NCBI GenBank assembly: GCA_030745875.1
Contig: JASLNT010000010.1
Coordinates: 27,239-91,238 of the forward strand
Reading direction: 5' to 3'
Source of the DNA: Phycisphaerae bacterium
Lineage (GTDB): Bacteria > Planctomycetota > Phycisphaerae > SM23-33
Length of the DNA stretch: 64,000 nt
In this document: positions 37,754 through 45,298 of the stretch, piece after piece
How positions within the stretch are numbered: position 1 is the stretch's first letter
Layout: every line of letters begins with the position of its first letter
The notes under the pieces: generated by a model
The model's input: the letters and a program-made list of their open reading frames with translations, nothing else
Told to the model about the DNA's origin: nothing
The model's database searches: none
Made by a program: the position numbers and the translations under genes

Positions 37754-38887
37754 TCACAAATCAGAGTCTTCACCTATATCGGCATCAAAGATTCTCTTCG
37801 TTAGGTTCCATGAGTCGCGGAGAACGCGGATTTTCGGTTCTCCGCAGAAAGTTGACTTCCTACCAGTCCATTGTAGCGTTCCAATGCCCTTCTTTCCGGC
37901 CTCGCCGACAAGCTGGTAATCGAACATCGGATGCACTTCATAATGCCCCTCGTCGTTCAGCGGAAGCACTTCGGCGATCTCGGTCAGGCACCTCCTGCCG
38001 TCATTGAACCTGGTAACCAGCACAATCATGTCGATGGCAGAGGCGATCTGGGACCTCAGCGCGTGCAGGGGCAGATCGATCGGGCTCATCATCGCGAGTG
38101 TTTCAAGGCGGTTAAGCGTACTCAGGGCGGTGTTTGCGTGCAGAGTGGACATACTGCCCGCGTGCCCGGAAGTCATCGCCTGGATCATGTCCATCGCCTC
38201 ACCACCGCGAACTTCACCGATGATCACGCGATCCGGGCGAAGCCGCAGTGACGATCGGAACAGTTCGCTGATATTCACTCCGCCCCGCCCCCAGCGGTCG
38301 GGCATGCGAGCCTCCAGGATAACCACATGATCCTGCTGGAGTTCAAGCTCCGCCGAATCTTCGATAGTCACGATTCGCTGATGGTTGGGCACAAACGTGC
38401 TCAGAACGTTCAACAGACTCGTCTTACCGCTCGACGTACCGCCGGCGACCAGAATGTTCTTCTCCGCTCGGACCATCAGTTCGATGTACTCTCTGGATTC
38501 TTCCGTCCAGGTTCCCAATCTCGTGAGATTGTCGGCATCAAACATCTGTTTGGCGAATTTCCGGATTGTCATGGTTGTTCCCGCCCGACAAAGCGGGGCG
38601 AGCACAACGTGCACTCGGCTGCCGTCCGGAAGACGAGAGTCGATCAGCGGATGCATAGGATCCATGCGCTTACCGGTGTACTGCAGCACATTATTAACCG
38701 CAGCGAGCATAGCGTTGTTGTCGGCGAATTTCGCGCCGGTCAGCACCAACTTGCCTTGCTTCTCAACGTATATCTCATCCCAGGCGTTGATCATGATCTC
38801 GGCGATGTCCGGATCCTCCATGAACTCCATGATCGGAGTCAGGAAGTGATCCACCGTCACCTCGAATATATTTCGTTCTGAATCCAT
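37754..38887 (-). CDS. tadA: CpaF/TadA-type pilus ATPase (second copy, no FHA)
   Basis: A 377-residue secretion ATPase of the CpaF group: VAGGTSSGKTSLLNVL (Walker A with Thr-Ser), [32 protein letters not shown] (Walker B) and TLHANTALSTLNR. It lacks the long N-terminal domain of the other ATPase and has no FHA. It is the first gene of the Tad locus on the minus strand, 265 bases from the tRNA. Two divergent motors in one locus may drive different steps such as extension and retraction, or serve two pilin types (inference). Confidence 0.92.
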   Translation of the reverse strand: MDSERNIFEVTVDHFLTPIMEFMEDPDIAEIMINAWDEIYVEKQGKLVLTGAKFADNNAMLAAVNNVLQYTGKRMDPMHPLIDSRLPDGSRVHVVLAPLCRAGTTMTIRKFAKQMFDADNLTRLGTWTEESREYIELMVRAEKNILVAGGTSSGKTSLLNVLSTFVPNHQRIVTIEDSAELELQQDHVVILEARMPDRWGRGGVNISELFRSSLRLRPDRVIIGEVRGGEAMDMIQAMTSGHAGSMSTLHANTALSTLNRLETLAMMSPIDLPLHALRSQIASAIDMIVLVTRFNDGRRCLTEIAEVLPLNDEGHYEVHPMFDYQLVGEAGKKGIGTLQWTGRKSTFCGEPKIRVLRDSWNLTKRIFDADIGEDSDL

Positions 38888-39153
38888 TTACTGGTCCCGT
38901 AGAGGATGGGCGCAGCGCAACACCCATCCATACCAATCGTTCCGGTTAACGCAGCCCAATCATACTTGTAACGTTAAATGTTCCGATTTCCAAGAATTTT
39001 ATATCTGTCCAAGCCGCATATCCGACCCGAAAGAGTCACATATTTTCGCCACTTCGCAACTGCCCCTTGAAGAATCGTCAGCCCGCCATTACAATTCACG
39101 CTCGTACCCCAAGCCGCAGTTGAAGTCAATCCCAACAGAATAAGAGCTTATCC

Positions 39154-39240
39154 GGAGAGGTGACAGAGTGGCTTATCGTGCTGGTTTCGAAAACCAGTGT
39201 GCCTGAAAGGGTACCGCGGGTTCGAATCCCGCCCTCTCCG
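39154..39240 (+). tRNA. tRNA-Ser(CGA)
   Basis: An 87-base class II tRNA. The acceptor stem GGAGAGG (39154-39160) pairs with CCTCTCC (39233-39239). The anticodon stem-loop CTGGT-TTCGAAA-ACCAG gives anticodon CGA, reading UCG. A long variable arm and TTCGAATCC (T loop) follow. No CCA is encoded. A tyrosine integrase gene begins 350 bases downstream, so the 3' end is the likely attachment site of the element to its right. Confidence 0.96.
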
Positions 39241-39436
39241 TTGTATAACAACGAGACTTCGCAAGACTTTGATAACAAGGCACTTGCGAAGCCTCTGTTG
39301 TATCTGCGCCCGGCCGTGTCCCGGTTTTGTCCCGCCTGAAATCCCCACCGGCTGCGGCTACCATTGCGGCATTGATCGCAAATACCACCACGGCCACCTT
39401 GAACCAGCCCTTCAACATTTTCTTCTTAACATTCAT
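39173..39436 (-). CDS. Small membrane-anchored ORF running into the tRNA
   Basis: An 87-codon frame with AAGGAG eight bases before the ATG. The first 29 residues form a basic start and a hydrophobic segment (MLKGWFKVAVVVFAINAAMV); the next 35 are hydrophilic. The last 23 residues are the antisense of the tRNA-Ser gene, so the original 3' end was probably replaced when the element integrated. The N-terminal part may be expressed; the C-terminal part is not selected as protein. Confidence 0.4.
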   Translation of the reverse strand: MNVKKKMLKGWFKVAVVVFAINAAMVAAAGGDFRRDKTGTRPGADTTEASQVPCYQSLAKSRCYTTERAGFEPAVPFQAHWFSKPAR

Positions 39437-39545
39437 GATTGAACTCCTTGATTAAAATCCATGCGTCTTGTTTTCGCCCGCCTCGTTGGCAAGCACGATT
39501 GAGTTTTTCTGGTAAGCATAATTGCTTTCCTTGTATTGATCGGCA

Positions 39546-39578
39546 GCATTTGTCAGGACCACACGCCCCGACAAATGC
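39546..39578. repeat. Inverted repeat downstream of integrase gene
   Basis: GCATTTGTC (39546-39554) and GACAAATGC (39570-39578), 9 bp perfect with a 15-base loop, just after the integrase stop. It may be a terminator or an integrase/HTH binding site. Confidence 0.4.
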
Positions 39579-39589
39579 CGCCTCAATCT

Positions 39590-40696
39590 CTATTGTTTTC
39601 CATCCGTCCCGAATGGCACACCGTCCATAAACTGCTTAGACATAGAATCTTGGACATGGTAATACCGGCCGCTCACGGAGCCGTCGGTATGGCCCTGCCA
39701 CCGGTCGACCATCTCACGCGGCACCCCCTCGTTGATGCAAAACGTTTTAAAAAAGTGGCGTAGCGAATGACACGTGAACCCCTCGATGCCCGCCCTGGCG
39801 GCAGCGGCCTTAAAATACTCGTTCAGACGTTTAGTATTCATTGGCTGCCCGCCATCAGGATATATCCCCGATGGCTCAGACACGAAGAATAATTCATGCT
39901 CCTGTTTGGGCAAGGCCCGGAGCAGGGCCAGGAGACGCGGATGGATCGGCACGGAACGCACGCTGGAGGCCGTCTTCGTAGGCCCATCAACCTGGTCCAG
40001 AATATCGAGCCAACCATCCTTCAAGTTCACGCTGGCGCGTTTCAGGCCCTGGGCTTCGCCCGACCGCATGCCGCTGAAAGCCAGCACGCCGATCTCTGCC
40101 CGACGCCTGGGCGTACACTGCTGGAGAATCAAATTGACTTGCTCCAGCGAAGGTGCTTTCTTTTCCTTCGGGCGCGGCTTGTCCAGATCATAATCGACAA
40201 TCGGGTTCGACACGATCAAGCCCCGCTTCCTGGCCCATTTGAACAGCTGTTTGATCACGACGCTTTCGTGATACACCGTTGCTGGCTCATGATCTTTGGA
40301 CCGGTGGGCACGGTACGCATCAAACACTAATATCGACATCTGCGTAAGGTTCCGAACATTTCGCTCGGCGGCGAAGTCAGCGAACGTGTTAAGTTCACCG
40401 CGGTATCGAGTTATTGTCCGGTGCGCCCGATTGTTCGTGACCAAGAATTCGATATAATCGCCAATGGCTTGCAGGATGGAGACTCGATTCGGGGCGGCCC
40501 GAAAACGGCCCGCTTCCAATTGGCCAGCCACTTCAGTAGCACGCTGGATCGCCACTTTCTTGTTTTTCGTATGCAAAGATCTTCGGCGGTGTTCACCGCC
40601 GTCACTGAATTCCGCTGTCCAGATTCCCTTGACGCCGCGTCGGTACACTACCACGCGGTCGCCAACCGGGATTCGTTCGTTGCTGGTATTTGCCAT
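39590..40696 (-). CDS. Tyrosine site-specific recombinase (integrase)
   Basis: A 368-residue integrase. An N-terminal SAM-like core-binding domain (about 60-155) precedes the catalytic domain with Arg in FSGMRSGEA, HSLRHFF, the later His in WQGHTD and the nucleophile Tyr in RYYHV. This is the complete R-H-R-H-Y set. I chose ATG 40696 with GGGAG upstream. The gene points at the tRNA-Ser, as usual for integrases beside their attachment site. The HTH gene directly upstream (six bases) is probably the directionality factor. Confidence 0.94.
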   Translation of the reverse strand: MANTSNERIPVGDRVVVYRRGVKGIWTAEFSDGGEHRRRSLHTKNKKVAIQRATEVAGQLEAGRFRAAPNRVSILQAIGDYIEFLVTNNRAHRTITRYRGELNTFADFAAERNVRNLTQMSILVFDAYRAHRSKDHEPATVYHESVVIKQLFKWARKRGLIVSNPIVDYDLDKPRPKEKKAPSLEQVNLILQQCTPRRRAEIGVLAFSGMRSGEAQGLKRASVNLKDGWLDILDQVDGPTKTASSVRSVPIHPRLLALLRALPKQEHELFFVSEPSGIYPDGGQPMNTKRLNEYFKAAAARAGIEGFTCHSLRHFFKTFCINEGVPREMVDRWQGHTDGSVSGRYYHVQDSMSKQFMDGVPFGTDGKQ

Positions 40697-40701
40697 GCTT
40701 G

Positions 40702-40953
40702 TTACTCCCAATCCGGTCCATTGAAGAAAAACTCGACAACTCTATCACGCCAAAAGGATAACTTTTTCCCACGCTTACGGAAACAGCCTTTGAAATAGCC
40801 CTTACTGATCCACTCACGTAGAGTACTGATTGGACGGCCCAACAAGCGCGCAACATCTTCCAGGCTCAAGATCGGCGGGAATATCTCTCCCATCTGGTCC
40901 TTGAACGCGTTGGCGATTTCGGCTTGGCTCAAACTGTCTTTCCGAACGGTCAT
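40702..40953 (-). CDS. Excisionase-like HTH DNA-binding protein
   Basis: An 83-residue protein of the MerR/Xis-like winged-helix type: ILSLEDVARLLGRPISTLREWI and FRKRGKKLSFWRDRVVEFF match helix-turn-helix-17 proteins. Located immediately upstream of the integrase and probably co-transcribed, it may act as excisionase or repressor of the integrase. The start has only a weak ribosome site. Confidence 0.8.
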   Translation of the reverse strand: MTVRKDSLSQAEIANAFKDQMGEIFPPILSLEDVARLLGRPISTLREWISKGYFKGCFRKRGKKLSFWRDRVVEFFFNGPDWE

Positions 40954-41154
40954 GCTTCGTCACGCTACACAAGATTCTGTTTTGTCATCACACCGACGAC
41001 ATCGTACCTTTATTTTCGCAAACGCCAGGACAACGTAATACTGGACAATATCTCAGAATCTTATCCATAGTTTATGCCCCCTGATTCCGCCACGGATTCG
41101 ACGGCTACGAGAGAGAGTATGCCGCAGTTTTCAACATTCTCAATCCTCCGGATA

Positions 41155-41185
41155 GATATGATTACAATTGCTTAATCTTGTCAAA
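41155..41185 (-). promoter_or_regulatory. Candidate promoter for HTH-integrase operon
   Basis: A perfect TTGACA on the minus strand (41185-41180) with a weak TCATAT 17 bases on. It stands in the 315-base gap 40954-41268, which otherwise holds no ORF that I can support. Confidence 0.4.
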
Positions 41186-41268
41186 TTGGCCAGGAAGGCA
41201 ACAGCCGCTAGACCAGAAGGACAGGCAGATCAGCAGCATATCACGAGGCATCAGACACGCTTGGAGCA

Positions 41269-42423
41269 CTACCCACTGAAGGCAAGCCGTTTTCTCATCA
41301 GCGCAAATAGCTTGTTGGCCATACCCGTACCTGGATCATGAGACAGAGTTGGATCACGTACAAGGAACTCACCGATCGCGGCCTTGGTTTTAGTCCTACG
41401 CCGTGCTGCTCGCTCCCCGTATCTGTCATGAATGAGATTCCAGTAGTGATGGAACAGAAACAGACTCGCGAAGCGATATTCGCCCTCACCCATCCGACTG
41501 GCGGAACCCTTGTCAATCCAGCCACGCAAATGATCCGGCGCCGCAGTCTGCTGGATGCGCTCAAACATATCCAACAAGTCGACTTTTCCGTGCGGTATGA
41601 ATGTAAAAGGCACAATGAGCAAAACGCCTTGATCGGACGCATCTCTGCTCAACGCCCCCACCGAAACACCCCACGCCGGATTGCAGGGAACCGGCAGATC
41701 CCATGTGACAAGGTGCTCAATGCACCATCGCCGACAGAACTGCCGGTAGGATTCGTAGAACCGAGCCGCAACATCAGAGACCGGAATCCCCAGACGTTGG
41801 GCATCCTCCGCCGTGGGGATCCGATTGAAGGCCGCGACATCCGGCCATTCGGAAACAACAGCTTCACCCTGCCCCCGAAGGGCTTCCAGTTCGCTCCTGT
41901 AAGCAGGCTCAGTCACCAACCACCCAAGATAAGCCTGCATTCGAGCGCCAACAACCGCACCAGGCACAACGCCCGCCTCGATTTTCTCTCGGATATCAGA
42001 CGTCGACATGCCCGGCCACAATCTCCGGTAAACCTCCATGCCTCCGGCGTCCATGAAGTCAATGTCCTGACGGCCAAGCGAAAGATAACTGAAGGGTTTT
42101 TGGCGCCAGAATCCGGCGAAGCCATTCTCCTTGCAAAACTTTGCAAGGAGAATCTCCGCCTTCCGCCCAGCACCCAGCAACTTTGGGACATGCACGTTGA
42201 GTTTTGTGATCAGTTTAGACGGGATCACGTGGAGCGCGTTGACCTGCAGCAATGGACAATCATCACCCAGGAGTTGTTTCAACTCGCGCCAGTGCGGATT
42301 ATCCTTCGGTTGATCGCCGGTGAACTCGGTCGAACTGGCGGTCGCACGACGGCGTGACTTCGCAGTTCGATCTGATTTCCCAGCTATCGCTCGCTGTTTC
42401 GACTTCTTTGCTTGTTTGCCCAT
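41269..42423 (-). CDS. Hypothetical protein of the element
   Basis: A 384-residue protein I do not recognise. The N-terminal 35 residues are Lys/Arg/Ser-rich and probably disordered. The rest is mixed with many Trp, Tyr and Arg, including WRQKPFSYLSLGRQDIDFMD, and a Tyr/His-rich region FHHYWNLIHDRYGERAAR. No membrane segment or nucleotide motif is seen. ATG 42423 has GGCGAGG upstream; an in-frame TTG at 42453 is possible. It follows the small genes 42481-43019 in the same direction, 57 bases away, and may be the last gene of the conjugation operon. Confidence 0.65.
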   Translation of the reverse strand: MGKQAKKSKQRAIAGKSDRTAKSRRRATASSTEFTGDQPKDNPHWRELKQLLGDDCPLLQVNALHVIPSKLITKLNVHVPKLLGAGRKAEILLAKFCKENGFAGFWRQKPFSYLSLGRQDIDFMDAGGMEVYRRLWPGMSTSDIREKIEAGVVPGAVVGARMQAYLGWLVTEPAYRSELEALRGQGEAVVSEWPDVAAFNRIPTAEDAQRLGIPVSDVAARFYESYRQFCRRWCIEHLVTWDLPVPCNPAWGVSVGALSRDASDQGVLLIVPFTFIPHGKVDLLDMFERIQQTAAPDHLRGWIDKGSASRMGEGEYRFASLFLFHHYWNLIHDRYGERAARRRTKTKAAIGEFLVRDPTLSHDPGTGMANKLFALMRKRLAFSG

Positions 42424-42480
42424 CTGCCTCGCCTGGATGCACTGATCCCTCAAGAACCAGCCTTACCAGATGATTATACT

Positions 42481-42669
42481 TCATTCGTCCGACCCTGGCG
42501 AGACGCCTCGCTGGTTTCGCAACCAGCGTCTGGCCAGGAGTTGCCCAATAAGTTGCGCGAGTTCCTCACGATCCCGTGCGATGTCCCGTTCATCGCGCGG
42601 GGCGATGTCACCCGCCCCGCGACGATTCCGTTTGGTCTGATCTGCATCATTTTGCATTTTCCACCTCAT
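42481..42669 (-). CDS. Small acidic/basic hypothetical protein
   Basis: A 62-residue protein, highly charged (MQNDADQTKRNRRGAGD...RDREELAQLIGQLLARR), with an amphipathic C-terminal helix. Its ATG overlaps the upstream gene stop by ATGA (42666-42669), which supports it as a real gene. Function unknown. Confidence 0.55.
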   Translation of the reverse strand: MRWKMQNDADQTKRNRRGAGDIAPRDERDIARDREELAQLIGQLLARRWLRNQRGVSPGSDE

Positions 42670-43019
42670 CTTCCTACAGGTTGCATTTTACAAACACCGC
42701 TGTCTGCTTCCGTCGACACTGACATCTCGACCAACACATCTTGAATTCCCAGCGGCATCAGATCCGGACGAATGTGAAAACGCCTGGCGCTATGCTTGTG
42801 CGTCACGCCGAGAATCGGCGGATCACCTCCGTCAGTGCTGTCCACATAAAACTGCTCTGGGCCGATCATCAGCGCTTCCTGCAAAGCCATATCCTTACGG
42901 CGATACAGGCCTCGGCGATGCTGCGGAGGACAACTCTTCGCTCGACGGTTGAATTCGCCCGCTGCGTCTAAGGCTCTGACCACGGCGATAACGTCTCTAT
43001 CTCGTATTATTGTGTTCAT
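42666..43019 (-). CDS. Hypothetical protein of the element
   Basis: A 117-residue protein of unknown function. AAAGGAC lies about eight bases before the ATG. A central ILGVTHKHSARRFHIRPDLMP and a preceding FYVDSTDGGD look like strands of a small alpha/beta domain. It is translationally coupled to the 62-residue gene after it. Confidence 0.6.
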   Translation of the reverse strand: MNTIIRDRDVIAVVRALDAAGEFNRRAKSCPPQHRRGLYRRKDMALQEALMIGPEQFYVDSTDGGDPPILGVTHKHSARRFHIRPDLMPLGIQDVLVEMSVSTEADSGVCKMQPVGR

Positions 43020-43066
43020 AAGGGAAGTCCTTTCTGTTACGCCCTATCGAGGCGCATAAACAACCG

Positions 43067-43100
43067 GCCGGTCGGGGCGGCAATGCCCTGACCGACCGGC
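43067..43100. terminator. GC-rich hairpin in element operon
   Basis: GCCGGTCGG (43067-43075) pairs with CCGACCGGC (43092-43100), 9 bp perfect. It separates the 52-residue basic gene from the next gene of the minus-strand operon. A T-rich tract follows on the plus strand only, so on the operon strand it is more likely an RNA processing or attenuation element. Confidence 0.5.
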
Positions 43101-43127
43101 TGTGTTTTCTTGTTTTGTGATTGTAGA

Positions 43128-43286
43128 TCAGCGATGGTTGCGGCGACGATACTGGCGGACGAATGTCATCCCGCCGCGAGGCTTGCCTCGCTTGTGACTT
43201 CTAACGCGATGCCTGCCGACAGCAACACCGCTGCGGCGCGAGCGGCCGCTGAAAGCCGACATAAGTGTTTTCAAACTCGAAGACAT
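43128..43286 (-). CDS. 52-residue Arg/His-rich peptide
   Basis: An ORF below usual length cutoffs but with the best ribosome site of the element: GGAAGGAGGT four bases before the ATG at 43286. The product begins MSSSLKTLMSAFSGRSRRSG and ends FVRQYRRRNHR; 15 of 52 residues are Arg or Lys and there is no acidic residue. It is flanked by hairpins on both sides (43067-43100 and 43364-43392) and lies between the E1 gene and the 117-residue gene. A nucleic-acid-binding or toxic peptide, or a target of the modifier, are all open possibilities. Confidence 0.65.
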   Translation of the reverse strand: MSSSLKTLMSAFSGRSRRSGVAVGRHRVRSHKRGKPRGGMTFVRQYRRRNHR

Positions 43287-43363
43287 TTCGACCTCCTTCC
43301 GAAAAATTAGTTGATTGCGAATAGTTCGTGCATATTGAAAAACTCGCCGGGGCCTTGGCGGTC

Positions 43364-43392
43364 ATCTGCGCCGTCGCGGTGACGGCGCAGAT
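43364..43392. terminator. Perfect 12-bp hairpin after E1 gene
   Basis: ATCTGCGCCGTC (43364-43375) and GACGGCGCAGAT (43381-43392) with a 5-base loop. It lies just after the E1 stop on the minus strand and before the 52-residue gene. No T-run follows, so it may stabilise or process the mRNA. Confidence 0.5.
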
Positions 43393-43449
43393 CTGTCCGT
43401 TAGGACGGCCCCGACTGGCTTGATGTTTGGATCGACTAGAGAACTGTTG

Positions 43450-44103
43450 TTAAAGGATGCTTAGTTCATCAGCCAGGAGATTCAACGTCAGGTCCCGGCT
43501 GGCGGGCAATTCTCGAAGCCAGCGACTGAACTGCGAGATCAGTATTCCGGCGGCAATATTCCCCGTAAAAACGGTCATCCGCGATGTGCAATCGCCGGCG
43601 TACGCCTCGGCCTGCGGGAAGAGTGTCGATCCGTAATGCTGTCGACTGTCGGCATCGGACGCTGTCAGGATACGGATCACCTCGGCGGTCATCCGGCCGT
43701 CGCCAAAGAAGGACGCATCGCCCTTTACCGAATCCCAGATAATCTTTCTGGCGTCGATTTTATCCACGCAAGCGAACACGACGTTGCCTACGTCCATGCT
43801 CCGTCGAAACCGATCGTTGCTCTCGATGATTTCGACGCGGCTGTTGATCCGACGGCACTGCTCGGCGGTGGCTTGGACTTTCGGTCTGCCCAAGTCCGCT
43901 TCCAGATATCCTTGACTGGCAAGGTTGCTTTGCTCAACGACATCAAAATCGATCAGCATCATTCGCGGCGCCCCCACGGCGGCAAGCTGCAACGCAACCT
44001 GCCGGCCCAGGGCACCCACGCCAACGATTGCGATATTGCATTCGGCCAGCCGCTCGGCTGGGACAACGTCCCGCTGTCGGCTGAATCGTTCGGTTTCAAT
44101 CAT
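43450..44103 (-). CDS. E1-like/ThiF-family adenylyltransferase
   Basis: A 217-residue E1-superfamily enzyme that would adenylate the C-terminus of the beta-grasp modifier encoded upstream. The Rossmann loop is IVGVGALGRQVA (Gly28, 30, 33), followed by LIDFDVVEQSNLASQGYLEADLGRPK, the usual ATP and Mg site with Asp52 and Lys75. Late in the chain is GDCTSRMTVFTGNIAAG, a CTx[RK]T-like motif; Cys172 is the best candidate for a thioester Cys. ATG 44103 has AAGGAA upstream. The enzyme is short and lacks the large Cys domain of eukaryotic E1. It is 33 bases after the DUF6573-type gene in the same operon. Confidence 0.9.
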   Translation of the reverse strand: MIETERFSRQRDVVPAERLAECNIAIVGVGALGRQVALQLAAVGAPRMMLIDFDVVEQSNLASQGYLEADLGRPKVQATAEQCRRINSRVEIIESNDRFRRSMDVGNVVFACVDKIDARKIIWDSVKGDASFFGDGRMTAEVIRILTASDADSRQHYGSTLFPQAEAYAGDCTSRMTVFTGNIAAGILISQFSRWLRELPASRDLTLNLLADELSIL

Positions 44104-44136
44104 GGTAGGGTTCCTTAATAGTTGGGTAATCAACGA

Positions 44137-44538
44137 TCAATCTTCGTTTGGAAGCATGATCGTGATGACGGGCTGGCCATCATCACCAGGGCCGCAGACA
44201 GCCTTGAATCTCGCCGTAATACGCCTATGAGGCGACTGCAGAAAGAGCGTTTCAAAGTCGATGCGATCTCCGCTGCCGCGCCGTACCGCACACAGCAGCA
44301 TCCACAACAGATCGTGCGCCCGGCCGCGTTCGGATTGGCCAAGCAGACGAAGATCTTCGTTCGGCGCTACGTAATCATTCCACACCGCGGTCGTGCAGGC
44401 CAATGGATAGCGGAAGCCGGTTTCTTTGGCCCACTCGGTAAGATCGATCAGTACGCCATCTTCGATCGCCTGGGCTCGCGTGTAGCTGAAGATCACCGGC
44501 ATGTCGCTGAACGGATTGTCTGTATTGAGGTCACACAT
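44137..44538 (-). CDS. DUF6573-family protein
   Basis: A 133-residue protein. PVIFSYTRAQAIEDGVLIDLTEWAKETGFRYP and the ending CGPGDDGQPVITIMLPNED match, from memory, a family of unknown function (DUF6573) common on plasmids and integrated elements. (Positions about 14-45 and 115-133.) The start at 44538 overlaps the JAMM gene stop by eight bases, so the two are coupled. Its constant place between protease and E1 suggests an accessory role in conjugation or in element biology. Confidence 0.78.
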   Translation of the reverse strand: MCDLNTDNPFSDMPVIFSYTRAQAIEDGVLIDLTEWAKETGFRYPLACTTAVWNDYVAPNEDLRLLGQSERGRAHDLLWMLLCAVRRGSGDRIDFETLFLQSPHRRITARFKAVCGPGDDGQPVITIMLPNED

Positions 44539-45298
44539 AGGAGCCCTCCCTGTCCCACAGGTCCGGTCGATCATGCAGTTCGGCCAGCACGGCCTGGCGT
44601 TCGTCAGGCTCCATATCCTGCAAGTCTTCAAGCCATTGGTCGTCAAAGCACAAGCCGTCAGTGTCGCCAGCCCAACGATCCCGCCCGAAGTAAAACGGAA
44701 CGCCTGTGACTCGAATATTCCGCTCATACTCGATACGCCATGCCTCGTGATCGCTACCTGTGAATTCGGCAGAATAATCAACTTCCACGGGAATGATGAT
44801 CCGACCGCCGGGGCCGGTGTTGTGCTGCAGTCTCGCAAAGTTCTTGCCGCCGCGGGCAAGGATGAACATGACGGCCCAATCGGAGGCGCCGAACACGCGT
44901 CCAAAACACTCCTCGTCCACGCTGCTGGGCTGCGGGCAATCGCCAGGATGCGTGTGCGCCCATATCCGACAGAACTGTTCAGGTCGGCGGCCGAGATCTA
45001 TCTGGCTGTCGAAGAAATCGGCAACGCTTTCATCATTGAACACGATGGATACGGAACTCACATCCTGCTTAACTGTGACAAAGTCCGTAACAAGCAGCAA
45101 ATCATCGCCGCCACAAACGCCGAATCCGCCAATCTCGCAATCCCCTCGGTCGCAAAAGAACTGGAGCTTCGCCCACGCACTCGGCGCGAAGCTAAGCACA
45201 GGCTCCAACTGGGCATCGCTATGCCGCCTCGACTCGAACGGGCCCGTCGATTGCGACGCCGGGCTTTTTGACACTGTCTTCTTCTTGGTCGTCTTCAT
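44531..45298 (-). CDS. JAMM/MPN+ metalloprotease (prokaryotic JAB)
   Basis: A 255-residue isopeptidase-like protein. The JAMM zinc motif is complete: Glu55 (CEIGGFG), then HTHPGDCPQPSSVDE giving His115, His117, Ser125 and Asp128 with H-x-H-x7-S-x2-D spacing. In prokaryotic ubiquitin-like operons such enzymes trim the modifier precursor or remove it from targets. The C-terminal 100 residues (after FARLQHNTGPGG) are an extra domain. The Met at 45298 (MKTTKKKT) follows GAGAGCGAG; the gene overlaps the E2-zinc gene by 80 bases in another frame, so upstream in-frame starts are rejected. Confidence 0.9.
   Translation of the reverse strand: MKTTKKKTVSKSPASQSTGPFESRRHSDAQLEPVLSFAPSAWAKLQFFCDRGDCEIGGFGVCGGDDLLLVTDFVTVKQDVSSVSIVFNDESVADFFDSQIDLGRRPEQFCRIWAHTHPGDCPQPSSVDEECFGRVFGASDWAVMFILARGGKNFARLQHNTGPGGRIIIPVEVDYSAEFTGSDHEAWRIEYERNIRVTGVPFYFGRDRWAGDTDGLCFDDQWLEDLQDMEPDERQAVLAELHDRPDLWDREGSYV

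Noticed and set aside
39148..39348. ORF with GRDSNPRYPFRHTGF-like sequence over tRNA-Ser
   Set aside because: This is the well-known spurious translation of antisense tRNA-Ser found in many databases.
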